Assembly: GCA_004551485.1 (NCBI GenBank) | Contig: SBLD01000007.1 | Span: 1 to 64,000 of the forward strand | DNA: 64,000 nt | Origin: Billgrantia azerbaijanica | Lineage (GTDB): Bacteria; Pseudomonadota; Gammaproteobacteria; Pseudomonadales; Halomonadaceae | Direction of reading: 5' to 3' | Shown here: piece after piece, positions 8,560 through 18,603 of the stretch | Layout of the letters: each line of letters begins with the position of its first letter | Position numbering within the stretch: position 1 is the stretch's first letter | The notes under the pieces: generated by a model | What the model saw: the letters and a program-made list of their open reading frames with translations, nothing else | What the model was told of the DNA's origin: nothing | The model's database searches: none | Program-made: the position numbers and the translations under genes

Positions 8560-9996
8560 ATGCTGCTGCCCGTCATTCTCTCCGGGGGCTCGGGTTCCCG
8601 GCTCTGGCCCGTTTCCCGCGAGCACTTTCCCAAGCAGTTCCAGCGGCTCAACTCCAGCGATCACAGCCTGCTCCAGGAGGCTGCCCTGCGGCTCGAGGGC
8701 CATGAAGAGGTCCTGCCACCATTGGTGGTGTGCAACGAAACGCATCGCTTCCTGGTGGCCGAGCAGCTGCATGCCATCGGTATCGAGCCCTCGCGGATCA
8801 TCCTCGAGCCCTGTGGCCGCAACACGGCTCCGGCCCTGGCGCTGGCCGCGCTGTGCGCCCAGGAGATCGACCCCGAGGCTGTCATGCTGGTCATGCCGGC
8901 CGACCATGTCATTGCCGACCGCGACGCCTTCCTGGATGCCGTCGCGCAGGGGCGCCGCCTGGTCATGGAAAACCAGCTGGTGACCTTCGGCATTCGGCCC
9001 GACCGCCCCCATACCGGCTACGGTTACATCCGGCGTGGCGAGCCCATGGAAAGCGGGTATCGCGTCGAGCGTTTCGTCGAGAAGCCCGATCATGAGCGCG
9101 CCCAGGCCTACGTGGAGGATGGCGGCTATCTGTGGAACAGCGGTATCTTCCTGTTCACTGCTGCTCACTACCTGGGTGAGCTGTCTCGCCAGGCGCCGGA
9201 CATCCTACAGGCCTGCGAGTTGGCTTATTCCGGGCGTCGTGAGGATCTCGACTTCCTGCGGGTGGATGGTGCCGCCTTCGCCGACTGCCGCAGTGAATCC
9301 ATCGACTACGCCGTCATGGAGCATACCAGCGCTGCCGCCGTGGTCCCCATGGACCCGGGATGGAGCGACATCGGCGCCTGGGATGCCATCTTCGACCTCA
9401 AGACCGGCCCGGCCGATGAGGGCAACGTCGTGCAGGGGGACGTCATGCTGCACGACACGCGCAACAGCCTGGTGCATAGCCAGTCGCGGCTGGTTGCCAC
9501 CATCGGCGTGGACGACTTGGTGATCGTCGAGACCGAAGACGCCGTCCTGATTGCCGATCGGCATCGCGCCCAGGAAACCAAGCAGATCGTCGAGCGTCTG
9601 AAACACGACGGTCGCTCCGAGTGCCAGGCGCTACCCCAGGTGTATCGCCCATGGGGCCACTACCGGACCATGGTGCTTACCGACAGCTTCCAGGTGAAAG
9701 AGATCGTGGTGAAGCCCGGTGCCAAGCTGTCGCTCCAGATGCACCACCACCGCGCCGAGCACTGGATCGTGGTCGAAGGTACCGCCCGGGTCACGCAAAG
9801 CGAGGGCCATGGCGATACCGAGAGCCTGCGCAGCTATCTGCTCAGCGAAGACGAGTCCACCTATATCCCGCTGGGCACCCTGCACCGTCTGGAGAACCCG
9901 GGGGTCATACCGCTCAAGCTGATTGAGGTGCAGACCGGCAGCTACCTGGGGGAAGACGATATCGTTCGCTATACCGATGACTATGGGCGCACATAA
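8560..9996 (+). CDS. manC: Mannose-1-phosphate guanylyltransferase / mannose-6-phosphate isomerase
   Basis: 478-residue type II bifunctional enzyme supplying GDP-mannose. The N-terminal nucleotidyltransferase has the pyrophosphorylase signature LSGGSGSRLWPVSREHFPKQ at residues 6-25, CGRNTAPALALAA, and FVEKPD. The C-terminal cupin (residues about 350-478) has RPWGHY and the metal-binding MHHHRAEHWIVVEGTA of the isomerase. The length is normal for ManC/AlgA. ATG 8560 follows a GGAGG ribosome site. GDP-mannose feeds the Gmd and Rmd enzymes encoded downstream, and possibly mannosyltransferases directly. It overlaps the next glycosyltransferase gene by 20 bases. Confidence 0.95.
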   Translation: MLLPVILSGGSGSRLWPVSREHFPKQFQRLNSSDHSLLQEAALRLEGHEEVLPPLVVCNETHRFLVAEQLHAIGIEPSRIILEPCGRNTAPALALAALCAQEIDPEAVMLVMPADHVIADRDAFLDAVAQGRRLVMENQLVTFGIRPDRPHTGYGYIRRGEPMESGYRVERFVEKPDHERAQAYVEDGGYLWNSGIFLFTAAHYLGELSRQAPDILQACELAYSGRREDLDFLRVDGAAFADCRSESIDYAVMEHTSAAAVVPMDPGWSDIGAWDAIFDLKTGPADEGNVVQGDVMLHDTRNSLVHSQSRLVATIGVDDLVIVETEDAVLIADRHRAQETKQIVERLKHDGRSECQALPQVYRPWGHYRTMVLTDSFQVKEIVVKPGAKLSLQMHHHRAEHWIVVEGTARVTQSEGHGDTESLRSYLLSEDESTYIPLGTLHRLENPGVIPLKLIEVQTGSYLGEDDIVRYTDDYGRT

Positions 9997-11197
9997 CGTC
10001 GGGAAAGGCGCGCCGCGGCGAGTGGCCATCGTGCATGACTGGCTGGTCACTTGGGGCGGTGCCGAGAGGGTGCTAGAGGTGCTGCTGGCGCGCTTTCCCC
10101 AGGCCGAACTCTTTACCCTCGTCAACTTCACGGAGGCTGGCGCGGTGCCGGCCCTGCGCGGTCGCACCATCCACACCAGCTTCATCCAGCGGCTGCCGGG
10201 GGCGCGGCGCCACTACCGGCGCTATCTCCCGCTGATGCCGCTGGCGGTGGAACAGTTCGACCTCAAGGGCTTCGACCTGATCCTGTCGAGCAGCCATGCC
10301 GTGGCCAAGGGGGTGATACCCGATCCCGAAGCCACCCACGTGTGCTACTGCTACAGCCCCATGCGCTACGCCTGGGACATGCAGCACCAGTACCTGCGTC
10401 AGACCGGCCATGCCCGCGGCCTGATGAGCCTGTTGATGCGCTGGCAACTGCACCGCCTGCGGCTGTGGGACTATGTCAGCGCCCAGCGCGTCGACCACTT
10501 CATCGCCATCTCGCGCTATATCCAGCGTCGTATCGAGCGTGTCTATCGGCGAGAGGCCCAGGTCATCTACCCGCCCGTGCAAGTGGCCCGCTACCGCTAT
10601 GACCGGCCCCGCCAGAACTTTTACGTCACCGCCGCGCGCATGGTGCCCTACAAGCGCCTGGACTTGATCATCGAGGCCTTCAATGCCATGCCCGACAAAT
10701 CGCTGCTCGTCATTGGCGACGGCCCCGAGCAGCGGCGTCTCCAAGCGATGGCCGGTCCCAACGTCAGCCTGCTGGGCTACCAGCCCGACAGCGTGCTGAT
10801 CGACCACCTCGAAAAGGCGCGCGCCTTCGTCTACATGGCGGAAGAGGACTTCGGCATCCTGCCCGTCGAGGCCCAGGCAGCCGGCGCCCCGGTGATCGGC
10901 TACCCGGTCGGCGGTGTCGGTGAGACCGTGCTGCACGGACAGACCGGCTGGCACGTTGCCGAACAGACCGCCGAGGCCCTGGTCGAGGCGGTGGGCGACT
11001 TCGAGGCGAGCCTGGAAGGGGGCGATGCCGCGCTGCTTCGCGCCCTGCGTTGTCACCAGCAGGCCCAGCGCTTCGACGTGGCGGTCTTCGAGCAGGCTCT
11101 CGGCGAGAGCCTGGCCCACATCACCGGCGATGATGACCCTGTCACAGGAGCAGTGGATGGACAGCAGGACCCCCAGGCGACGACTGTGCGTCAATAG
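9977..11197 (+). CDS. Glycosyltransferase family 4 (GT-B fold)
   Basis: 406-residue retaining glycosyltransferase of the GT-B fold. The N-terminal acceptor domain starts RVAIVHDWLVTWGGAERVLE, a pattern common in mannosyl and rhamnosyl transferases of polysaccharide clusters. The donor-binding half has VTAARMVPYKRLDLIIEAF, the IGDGPEQ loop and the E-x7-E-like EEDFGILPVEAQAAG near residue 293. It probably adds a GDP-mannose- or GDP-rhamnose-derived sugar at the cytoplasmic face. Starts at ATG 9977 and ATG 9983 both lie inside the manC end, indicating coupling. The last 40 bases overlap the small gene at 11157. Family sure, acceptor unknown. Confidence 0.88.
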   Translation: MTMGAHNVGKGAPRRVAIVHDWLVTWGGAERVLEVLLARFPQAELFTLVNFTEAGAVPALRGRTIHTSFIQRLPGARRHYRRYLPLMPLAVEQFDLKGFDLILSSSHAVAKGVIPDPEATHVCYCYSPMRYAWDMQHQYLRQTGHARGLMSLLMRWQLHRLRLWDYVSAQRVDHFIAISRYIQRRIERVYRREAQVIYPPVQVARYRYDRPRQNFYVTAARMVPYKRLDLIIEAFNAMPDKSLLVIGDGPEQRRLQAMAGPNVSLLGYQPDSVLIDHLEKARAFVYMAEEDFGILPVEAQAAGAPVIGYPVGGVGETVLHGQTGWHVAEQTAEALVEAVGDFEASLEGGDAALLRALRCHQQAQRFDVAVFEQALGESLAHITGDDDPVTGAVDGQQDPQATTVRQ

Positions 11198-11426
11198 CGA
11201 TGCCCTGGACTTCGACACCCTGGAAGCGCGGATCGAGGCACTGATCGCCGACGTCGAGTGTCGTGGAGGGGGCACGCTGCGTCCCGTCGCGCCGGTGGTC
11301 TATCGCCCCGACCGTCCTGCCTGGTGGAAGCGCTGGCTGAGCCGCACCGGCCTCATTGCCCTGCTGATGAAGCACCCGCGGCTCTACCACCAGGCGCGAC
11401 GGTGCTACCACCGACTCCGGCGTTGA
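11157..11426 (+). CDS. Small basic protein, paralogue 1, unknown function
   Basis: 89 residues; I recognise no family. The N-terminal half reads NSDALDFDTLEARIEALIAD, an amphipathic helix. The C-terminal half is Trp- and Arg-rich (AWWKRWLSRTG) and ends HPRLYHQARRCYHRLRR. It is clearly related to the next gene at 11477, sharing D-x4-LEAR-I/L-EAL and PRL-x5-R-x2-YHRL. The ATG at 11157 has AGGAG seven bases upstream and overlaps the preceding glycosyltransferase gene, so I take it as coupled. There is no signal peptide; the basic amphipathic tail could touch the inner membrane. Its position in the polysaccharide operon suggests an accessory role in the glycosyltransferase complex (inference). 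Confidence 0.7.
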   Translation: MDSRTPRRRLCVNSDALDFDTLEARIEALIADVECRGGGTLRPVAPVVYRPDRPAWWKRWLSRTGLIALLMKHPRLYHQARRCYHRLRR

Positions 11427-11476
11427 TGATCCGGAGCCGTGTCCGGCGTCGCTGATTCGTATCGAAGGGGAAATCC

Positions 11477-11767
11477 ATGACCACTGAAACAACGTCCGGA
11501 TCGTACCTCCTGCACAACAACCCCCGGATGGACATGGCAGCGCTGGAAGCGCGCCTCGAAGCCCTGTTGGCGGAGCGCCCCGCGCTACCGCCATCTTGTC
11601 ATCCGTTACCCAGCGCGGCTCCCGTGCGGCCGCCGTCCCTGGCCCGCCGCTGGCTGATCGCCTGCAAGCAAAGCGCGCCGGTACAGGTCTGGCTGCCGCG
11701 CTATCCACGCCTCCATCGCACCTTGCGGGGGCTCTACCATCGCCTCAAGCGCCTGGCTGGACGTTGA
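11477..11767 (+). CDS. Small basic protein, paralogue 2, unknown function
   Basis: 96 residues, paralogue of the gene at 11157. It reads HNNPRMDMAALEARLEALLAE near the start, a proline-rich linker, then ARRWLIACKQ and a tail YPRLHRTLRGLYHRLKR. ATG 11477 follows AAGGGGAAATCC. Its NNPRMD segment also resembles the N-terminus of the methyltransferase at 15920 (NNPELDIGRL), and the PRL/PKI-R-x2-R tail has a counterpart there (PKIGRLVRWL). This suggests a shared docking module. No known domain, no signal peptide. Confidence 0.72.
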   Translation: MTTETTSGSYLLHNNPRMDMAALEARLEALLAERPALPPSCHPLPSAAPVRPPSLARRWLIACKQSAPVQVWLPRYPRLHRTLRGLYHRLKRLAGR

Positions 11768-11825
11768 CGCACCCGCGGCCGACGATCATGGCGAGCCCTG
11801 GCGGGGGCGCCGTGCCAGGCGATAG

Positions 11826-12910
<1,085 letters not shown>

Positions 12911-12911
<1 letters not shown>

Positions 12912-13900
12912 TGGCAACCCGCAGCGAGCAACGCTTCACGTCGCTGCTGGTCACCGGCGCCGGCGGATTCGTCGGCGCCCATCTGTTGCCGGCGCTGCGC
13001 GCGGCCTGGCCCGAGGCCTGCGCGCAGGCCTGGGGCCGTGGCGGCCGGCCGGCCGGGCTCGACCCCGCCTGGCAGTGGAACGCCCTGGACATCACCGATA
13101 GCCGGGCCGTGGATGACGGCATCGCGCGCTGCCGCCCCGACGCCATCGTGCACCTGGCGGCCCAGTCGCACGTGCCGACCAGCTGGCAGGATCCCGAGAC
13201 CACCTGGCGAGTCAATCTCGACGGGACCCGGCACCTGCTCGATGCCGTCAGCCGTCACGTGCCCCGTGCCGTCGTCTTGCACGTCGGCTCCTCCGACAGC
13301 TACGGCGCCGCCTTCCGCGCCGGCCGACCGGTCGATGAAGCTACCGCGCCGCTGCCTCTCAATCCCTATGCCGCCAGCAAGGCCGCTGCCGACCTGGCAG
13401 CCTATCAATATGCTGCCGGTGGGCTCTCCGTGGTGCGGGCGCGACCGTTCAACCACACCGGGCCGGGCCAGGGCGAGGGCTTCGTCCTGCCGGCGTTCGC
13501 CGCCCAGGTGGCCCGCATCGAGGCCGGCTTGCAGCCGCCGGTCGTGGAAACCGGCAATCTCGATGCCGAGCGTGACTTTCTCGACGTGGCCGATGTGGTG
13601 AGCGCCTACGTGGCGCTGCTCGCCCTGCCCGAGGCGTACCAGCGCGGGCAGGCCTACAACATCGCCTCGGGACGGCCGCGGCCCATTGCCGAGTGCCTGA
13701 ATCGCTTGCTGGCACTTGCCGACGTGCCCATCACGCATCGCCTCGACCCGGCGCGCCAGCGGCCCTCCGATATCGCCCGGGTGCAGGCCGACATAGGGGC
13801 GCTCCAGGCGGCCACCGGCTGGCGCCCCCGCTACGACCTCGACGCCATGCTGAAGCGCCTGCTCCACGACTGTCGCCAGCGCTTCACCCCACAGAGCTGA
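12911..13900 (+). CDS. rmd: GDP-6-deoxy-D-mannose reductase (predicted)
   Basis: 329-residue NAD(P)-dependent reductase. Rossmann motif TGAGGFVGAHL near residue 15, HLAAQSHVPTSW, SSDSYGAAF and NPYAASKAAAD (Tyr-x3-Lys). Coupled directly to gmd by a one-base overlap, it most likely reduces GDP-4-keto-6-deoxymannose to GDP-D-rhamnose. The alternative, GDP-fucose synthase, is less likely because the epimerase-specific residues of Fcl are not recognisable. Long frames extend upstream through gmd but the conserved N-terminus and the coupling fix the start at 12911. Confidence in the family is high, in the D-rhamnose product moderate. Confidence 0.82.
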
Positions 13901-13902
13901 CC

Positions 13903-14679
13903 ATGAACGCTTCCCTGTTACTGCACCTGACCCGGCAAGACCTGGTGGACCGCTACGCAGGCTCGATCCTCGGCGCCGCCTGGACCTTCATCATGCCGCT
14001 GGTCAACATCCTGATCTTCACCCTGATCTTTTCGCGCATCATGGGCATGCGCCTGGGTGAACTGGGTGTCGAACTGGGGCAATACACCTACAGCGTCTAC
14101 CTGGTGATCGGCGTGCTGGCCTGGAACCTGTTTGCCAACACCCTGACCCGCGTCACCCACGTCTTCCACGACAAGGCACCCATCATCGGCAAGGTCAATG
14201 TCTCGCTGCTCGCCCTGCCGCTCTATATCCTGCTCAGCGAGCTGACCATCTACGCCATCGCCAACGGCTTCTTCATCGTCTTCCTGCTGCTGATCGACTT
14301 CGAGTTCACCTGGCTGTGGCTGCTCTGGCCCCTGATCCTGGCGGTCATGCTGACCCTGGCCTACGCCATCGGCCTGATATTCGCCACGCTCAGCGTATTC
14401 ATCCGCGATATCAAGCAGTTCGTGGGTGTGCTCACCCAGCTGTGGTTCTGGCTGACGCCCATCGTCTACGTGATCACCATCCTGCCCGAGCGCTGGACGG
14501 CGCTGTTCGTGCTCAATCCCTTTTATCACGTGGTCAACGCCTTGCGCGATGCGCTCATGCTGCAGCGCGTGCCGGCAGTGGCGCCGATGCTGGCGCTGCT
14601 GCTGCTGGCCCTGGGCCTGCTGGTTTTCGGGCTCTGGCTGGGGCGGCGCCTCGAACGTGATATCCGCGACTTCCTGTAG
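13903..14679 (+). CDS. wzm: Polysaccharide ABC exporter permease (Wzm type)
   Basis: 258-residue inner-membrane protein with about six hydrophobic segments, of the ABC-2 family that exports undecaprenyl-linked O-antigen or capsule. It begins with the conserved LTRQDLVDRYAGSILGAAWT amphipathic region and ends with a short basic tail RRLERDIRDFL. ATG 13903 lies two bases after the rmd stop. Paired with the ATPase gene at 14695, it shows that the glycan is exported after full assembly, not by Wzx/Wzy. Confidence 0.92.
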   Translation: MNASLLLHLTRQDLVDRYAGSILGAAWTFIMPLVNILIFTLIFSRIMGMRLGELGVELGQYTYSVYLVIGVLAWNLFANTLTRVTHVFHDKAPIIGKVNVSLLALPLYILLSELTIYAIANGFFIVFLLLIDFEFTWLWLLWPLILAVMLTLAYAIGLIFATLSVFIRDIKQFVGVLTQLWFWLTPIVYVITILPERWTALFVLNPFYHVVNALRDALMLQRVPAVAPMLALLLLALGLLVFGLWLGRRLERDIRDFL

Positions 14680-14694
14680 AGGTGGGGTAGTTTC

Positions 14695-15936
14695 ATGATC
14701 GACGTGCATGAGTTACGCAAGCACTTCCGCTTCTACGCCAAGCCTTCCGACCGCCTGCGTGAGATCGTCACCCGGCGGCCGCGCCACCACGTCCATCCCG
14801 CCCTGGACGGGGTCAGCTTCCAGGTGGCCAGCGGTGAGACCCTGGGCATCCTGGGGCGCAATGGCGCGGGGAAGTCCACCCTGCTCAAGATCCTCACCGG
14901 CGTGCTGCTGCCGGACAGCGGGACCTTCGAACTCACCGGGCGCATCACCGGCCTGCTGGAGCTGGGCACCGGATTCGACACCAACCTCACGGGCGACCAG
15001 AACATCCTCGCCAACGGCTTGCTGCTGGGCATGACCCGCCAGGAAGTGGAGGCGCGCCGGCAGGCGATCATCGAGTTCAGCGAGCTGGGCAGCTTCATCC
15101 ACGAGCCGCTGCGGACCTACTCCTCGGGGATGGTCATGCGCCTGGCCTTCGCCATCGGCATCCACGCCGACCCGCAATGCTTCGTCATCGACGAGGCGCT
15201 GTCGGTGGGCGATGCCCATTTCCAGCAGAAGTGCATGCGCCGCATCCGCGACTTCCGCGCCCAGGGCGGCTCGATCATCTTCGTCTCCCACGACCTCAAC
15301 GCCGTCAAGATGCTATGCGACAAGGTCATCGTCCTGGAAGGCGGGCGCGCCGTCTTCAGCGGCGACCCGGAAAGCGGCGCCAACTACTACAACCGTCTGC
15401 TGGCCGAGGAGACGGACCTCGACGGCCAGGCGGTCCAGCAGGCGCACTACGGCAGCGGGGAGGTGGAGATCGAAGCGCACGACCTGCGCGGTGCGCAGAG
15501 CGAAGGCAGCACCCTGAGCAGCGGCGAGCGCGCCCACATCGACCTGACCCTGCACGCGCACGAGGACCTCGACGACGTCACCCTGGGGCTGATGATTCGC
15601 GACCGCTTCGGTCAGGACATCTTCGGCACCAACACCTGGTACCTGGGGCAGCCGCTGGCCATGCGTGCCGGCGAGCGCCGTCGCTGCCGGCTGGAGGTGG
15701 ATGTCTGGCTGGCGCCCGGCAAGTACACCCTGACCCTTGCGCTGCATGCCGGCAGCGACCACACCACCCGCTGCTATCAGTGGTGCGATAACCTGATCCG
15801 CTTCGATGTGGCGGGTATCCGCGGTACGCAGTTCGGCGGCCTGTGTCGGCTGCCCTTGTCCTGCACCTTCGAGCCACTCGACCCGGCCGAGGCGGCACCA
15901 CGCGATCAGGAGGGCGCCGATGCTGCGTCGCAATAA
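14695..15936 (+). CDS. wzt: Polysaccharide ABC exporter ATPase with C-terminal glycan-binding domain (Wzt type)
   Basis: 413 residues. ATPase half: Walker A GRNGAGKST near residue 57, the GLLELGTGFDTNLTGDQNI Q-loop region, signature YSSGMVMRLAFA and Walker B CFVIDEALSVGD. Residues about 245-400 form an immunoglobulin-like Wzt C-terminal domain (EIEAHDLRGAQSEG, FGTNTWYLGQPL, DLTLHAHEDLDDVTLG). In known systems this domain recognises the terminal non-reducing modification of the finished chain, so export here probably waits for a cap. The cap enzyme is likely the methyltransferase gene that overlaps its 3' end by 17 bases. Confidence 0.93.
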   Translation: MIDVHELRKHFRFYAKPSDRLREIVTRRPRHHVHPALDGVSFQVASGETLGILGRNGAGKSTLLKILTGVLLPDSGTFELTGRITGLLELGTGFDTNLTGDQNILANGLLLGMTRQEVEARRQAIIEFSELGSFIHEPLRTYSSGMVMRLAFAIGIHADPQCFVIDEALSVGDAHFQQKCMRRIRDFRAQGGSIIFVSHDLNAVKMLCDKVIVLEGGRAVFSGDPESGANYYNRLLAEETDLDGQAVQQAHYGSGEVEIEAHDLRGAQSEGSTLSSGERAHIDLTLHAHEDLDDVTLGLMIRDRFGQDIFGTNTWYLGQPLAMRAGERRRCRLEVDVWLAPGKYTLTLALHAGSDHTTRCYQWCDNLIRFDVAGIRGTQFGGLCRLPLSCTFEPLDPAEAAPRDQEGADAASQ

Positions 15937-17323
15937 TCCCGAGCTGGATATCGGGCGGCTCACCGATGCCATGAGCCAGCGCCTCGAGCGGACCGAGCCG
16001 CCGCCGCCCTGGCCGGGTGAGACGGCCTGGGTGAGCGAGGGCGAAGGGCGCATCGTGGCGCTCGGCGCCAGCCGGCTGCGCGGCAGCGCCGAGGTCGACA
16101 GCATCCATGGCCTGTTGAGCTTGCCCGACGATGACTTCATCCAGGTGGCGCATCGCCTGGCCTACGGCCGGTTGCCGGATGGCCAGGAGCACGACCGGAT
16201 CCTGGCCAGGCTCCACGGCGGGCTCTCCCGGGAGGCGTGGCTGCTGGAGGCAGCGGAGGCCGGAGAGGGGCTCGCACTGCCCGGCGCGCGACGGGTACTG
16301 GCGCTCACCCGCCTTGCCCGGCTGCCCAAGATCGGGCGGCTGGTGCGCTGGCTGTCGGCGGCGCTGCGTCTCGACCGGCTGCGCAGCGAGCAGAACCATG
16401 CCCAGCGCTTGCAGGATGCCCGCTATCACGCCCTGCTTCAGGTGCTGCGCGACCAGGCCGCCCGGCTCGACCACCTCGACGGGACGTGCCGGCGGCTGTC
16501 GGCCGAGCGCGATGTGCTCGAACAGCGCCTGGCAGCCGCCGAACGGCGCGCCGCCCAGGCACCGTCGGCTGCCGACGCCACGCGCGCCCCGGCCGGTCCC
16601 GATCCCGACAGCGCGCCCCTGGACGATCCCCGCGGGCGCGACTTCTACCGCGCCCTCGAGGCACGCTTTCGCGGTGAGCCCGGGGCCATTGCCGAGCTGA
16701 TGCGCGAACACCTGCCGCGGGTCGCCGAGACGCCGGCCATGCAGGAGGGGAGGGCGCTGCTCGACCTGGGCTGCGGCCGCGGCGAATGGCTGCGCCTGGT
16801 GGAGGAGGCGGGCTTCACCGCCCGCGGCGTCGATCTCAACGCCGCCAATGTCAGCGTCAGCCGTGCCGAGGGGCTCGAGGTCCGCTACCAGGACGCACTC
16901 GGCGCCCTGCGTGACCAGCCCGACCAGAGCCTGGGCATGATCACCGCCTTTCATCTGGTCGAGCACCTGACCCCCGAGGCCCTGCACCGCCTGCTGCAGG
17001 AAGTCCACCGTGCCCTGGCTCCCGGCGGGCGGCTGCTGCTCGAGACCCCCAACCCGCACAACCTCAACGTGGGCAGCTGCACCTTCTATCTCGACCCGAC
17101 CCACGAGCGGCCGATTCCGCCGGAATACCTCGCCTTCCTGGCCGAGTTCGTCGGCTTTGCCGATACCGCCATCCTGCCGCTGCACCCGGTGGGCAGTGAG
17201 CACCACCTGCAGGAGGAGAGCGAGACGGCGCGGCGACTCAACCATTACCTCTACGGCCCGCAGGATTACGCGCTGCTGGCCAGCCGACCGCATCCCCAGG
17301 CGCCCGAGGAGACCCCAGCATGA
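15920..17323 (+). CDS. SAM-dependent methyltransferase, probable chain-terminating enzyme
   Basis: 467 residues. The N-terminus reads RRNNPELDIGRLTDAMSQRL, resembling the small proteins at 11157 and 11477. Residues about 130-220 form a basic helical and coiled-coil part (LPKIGRLVRWLSAALRLDRL, then a Glu/Arg-rich segment). The class I methyltransferase domain starts near residue 275: LDLGCGRGEWLRLVEEAG, GVDLNAANV, AFHLVEHLTPEALH, LAPGGRLLLETPNPHN. Because it overlaps wzt, and Wzt has a glycan-reading domain, a WbdD-like role in capping the polymer by methylation is likely. There is no kinase domain, unlike WbdD. ATG 15920 rather than an upstream 15806 frame, which lies inside wzt. Confidence 0.83.
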   Translation: MLRRNNPELDIGRLTDAMSQRLERTEPPPPWPGETAWVSEGEGRIVALGASRLRGSAEVDSIHGLLSLPDDDFIQVAHRLAYGRLPDGQEHDRILARLHGGLSREAWLLEAAEAGEGLALPGARRVLALTRLARLPKIGRLVRWLSAALRLDRLRSEQNHAQRLQDARYHALLQVLRDQAARLDHLDGTCRRLSAERDVLEQRLAAAERRAAQAPSAADATRAPAGPDPDSAPLDDPRGRDFYRALEARFRGEPGAIAELMREHLPRVAETPAMQEGRALLDLGCGRGEWLRLVEEAGFTARGVDLNAANVSVSRAEGLEVRYQDALGALRDQPDQSLGMITAFHLVEHLTPEALHRLLQEVHRALAPGGRLLLETPNPHNLNVGSCTFYLDPTHERPIPPEYLAFLAEFVGFADTAILPLHPVGSEHHLQEESETARRLNHYLYGPQDYALLASRPHPQAPEETPA

Positions 17324-18438
17324 GTCAACCCATCACCGCCATTCACCAATTCCACCACGGTGTGGATGTCGGCGACGGTGTCACCAACAGCATGCTGTTC
17401 ATCCAGCGCCTGCTGCGCGAGCGCGGCTTCGAGTCGGAGATTTTCGCGGCCCGCATCCCCGAGCCCCTGGAGGGCCGCGTGCGTAGCCATCGTCACCTGG
17501 AGGGCTGCGATCCCGACGCCACGCTGCTGCTGCAGCACCACTCCCTGGGCCACTCCCTCGGCGACTGGCTGCGCGGCCTGGGCCTGCCCCGCGCGCTGGT
17601 CTATCACAACATCACGCCGCCCGGTTACTTCAGCGAAGGCAGCGAACTCAGGCACTACGCCGAACTGGGCCGCGAGCAGTTGCGCGATTGGCGCGACGAC
17701 TTTCGCGCCGTGCTGGCCGTCTCCGACTACAACGCCGAGGATCTTCAGGGCGAAGGCTACGCGCCTGACGCGATCCGGGTGATTCCCCTGCTGGTCGACC
17801 TGGCACGGCTGGACGGCCCGGTCGCCAGCGACGTCTCCCTCGCCAAGCAGCTGCACCCCGAACTCGGTCACCGGCCGGCACTCAGCTTCGTGGGGCGCCT
17901 GGTGGAGAACAAGCGCCAGCACCTGCTCATCGAGATGCTCTGGCATCTGCAGCACATGCTGCCGGCGCGCGCCCCGCGACCCATGCTGGTTCTCGCCGGT
18001 GGCGGCAAGGACTCCGAGTATGCGCGGTTTCTCAAGCATCGCCTGCACCAGCTGCGGCTGGACGACAGCGTGGTGATGCCCGGCAAGGTGGACGACGCCA
18101 CCCTGGCTGGCCTCTACCGGGGCAGTGCCGCCTTCGTCTGCGCCAGTGCCCACGAAGGCTTCGGCATGCCGCTGGTCGAAGCGATGCTGGCCGACTGCCC
18201 CGTGGTGGCCATGGGGCTGACCAACATCCCGCACACCCTGGGCGAGGGCGGCCTGGTGCTGGACAGCGAGGACCCCGCGGTCATGGCCGCCGCGGTGGCG
18301 CTGCTGCTGGAAGACCCGGCGCTCGCCGACACCGTGCGCGCGGGCCAGCAACGCACCCTGGCGCGCTACCAGCCCGATACCTTGAAAGAGGCACTTCGTG
18401 ACTGGTTGGTCCAGGCGTGTGGTGCCCCGCCTATGTGA
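17320..18438 (+). CDS. Glycosyltransferase family 4
   Basis: 372-residue GT-B glycosyltransferase. It starts AIHQFHHGVDVGDGVTNSML, a signature of polysaccharide GT4 enzymes also seen at the start of the triple-domain protein at 21715. The donor domain has LSFVGRLVENKRQHLLIE, LAGGGKDSEY and HEGFGMPLVEAMLADCP (the E-x7-E motif), plus GLTNIPHTLGEGGLV. The gene overlaps the methyltransferase gene by four bases (ATGA). Probably acts on the same polymer; linkage unknown. Confidence 0.9.
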   Translation: MSQPITAIHQFHHGVDVGDGVTNSMLFIQRLLRERGFESEIFAARIPEPLEGRVRSHRHLEGCDPDATLLLQHHSLGHSLGDWLRGLGLPRALVYHNITPPGYFSEGSELRHYAELGREQLRDWRDDFRAVLAVSDYNAEDLQGEGYAPDAIRVIPLLVDLARLDGPVASDVSLAKQLHPELGHRPALSFVGRLVENKRQHLLIEMLWHLQHMLPARAPRPMLVLAGGGKDSEYARFLKHRLHQLRLDDSVVMPGKVDDATLAGLYRGSAAFVCASAHEGFGMPLVEAMLADCPVVAMGLTNIPHTLGEGGLVLDSEDPAVMAAAVALLLEDPALADTVRAGQQRTLARYQPDTLKEALRDWLVQACGAPPM

Positions 18439-18603
18439 ACAAGAGAGCTCCACAATGCACATCCCATAGGCCAGGTTGGTATTTTCCGGGCAGGGTGGTA
18501 ACCTCGCCGGCCATGCAGTTCTGAAGCCCCGTTCTTGCTGCGGACAAAGGTACAGGTCTGGCAGCACCGTAACTGATCCGATTCTACTTACAGAGGCTAC
18601 GTT
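18439..18603. other. Gap at the border to the lower-GC cassette
   Basis: 165 bases without a supportable gene. No terminator with a T-run and no good promoter is visible. GC content drops after this point, so it may be the edge of an acquired segment. Confidence 0.4.

Noticed and set aside
18480-18510. RfaH ops element upstream of the low-GC glycosyl cassette
   Set aside because: GGGTGGTAACC matches GGCGGTAGCGT at only about 7 of 11 positions.
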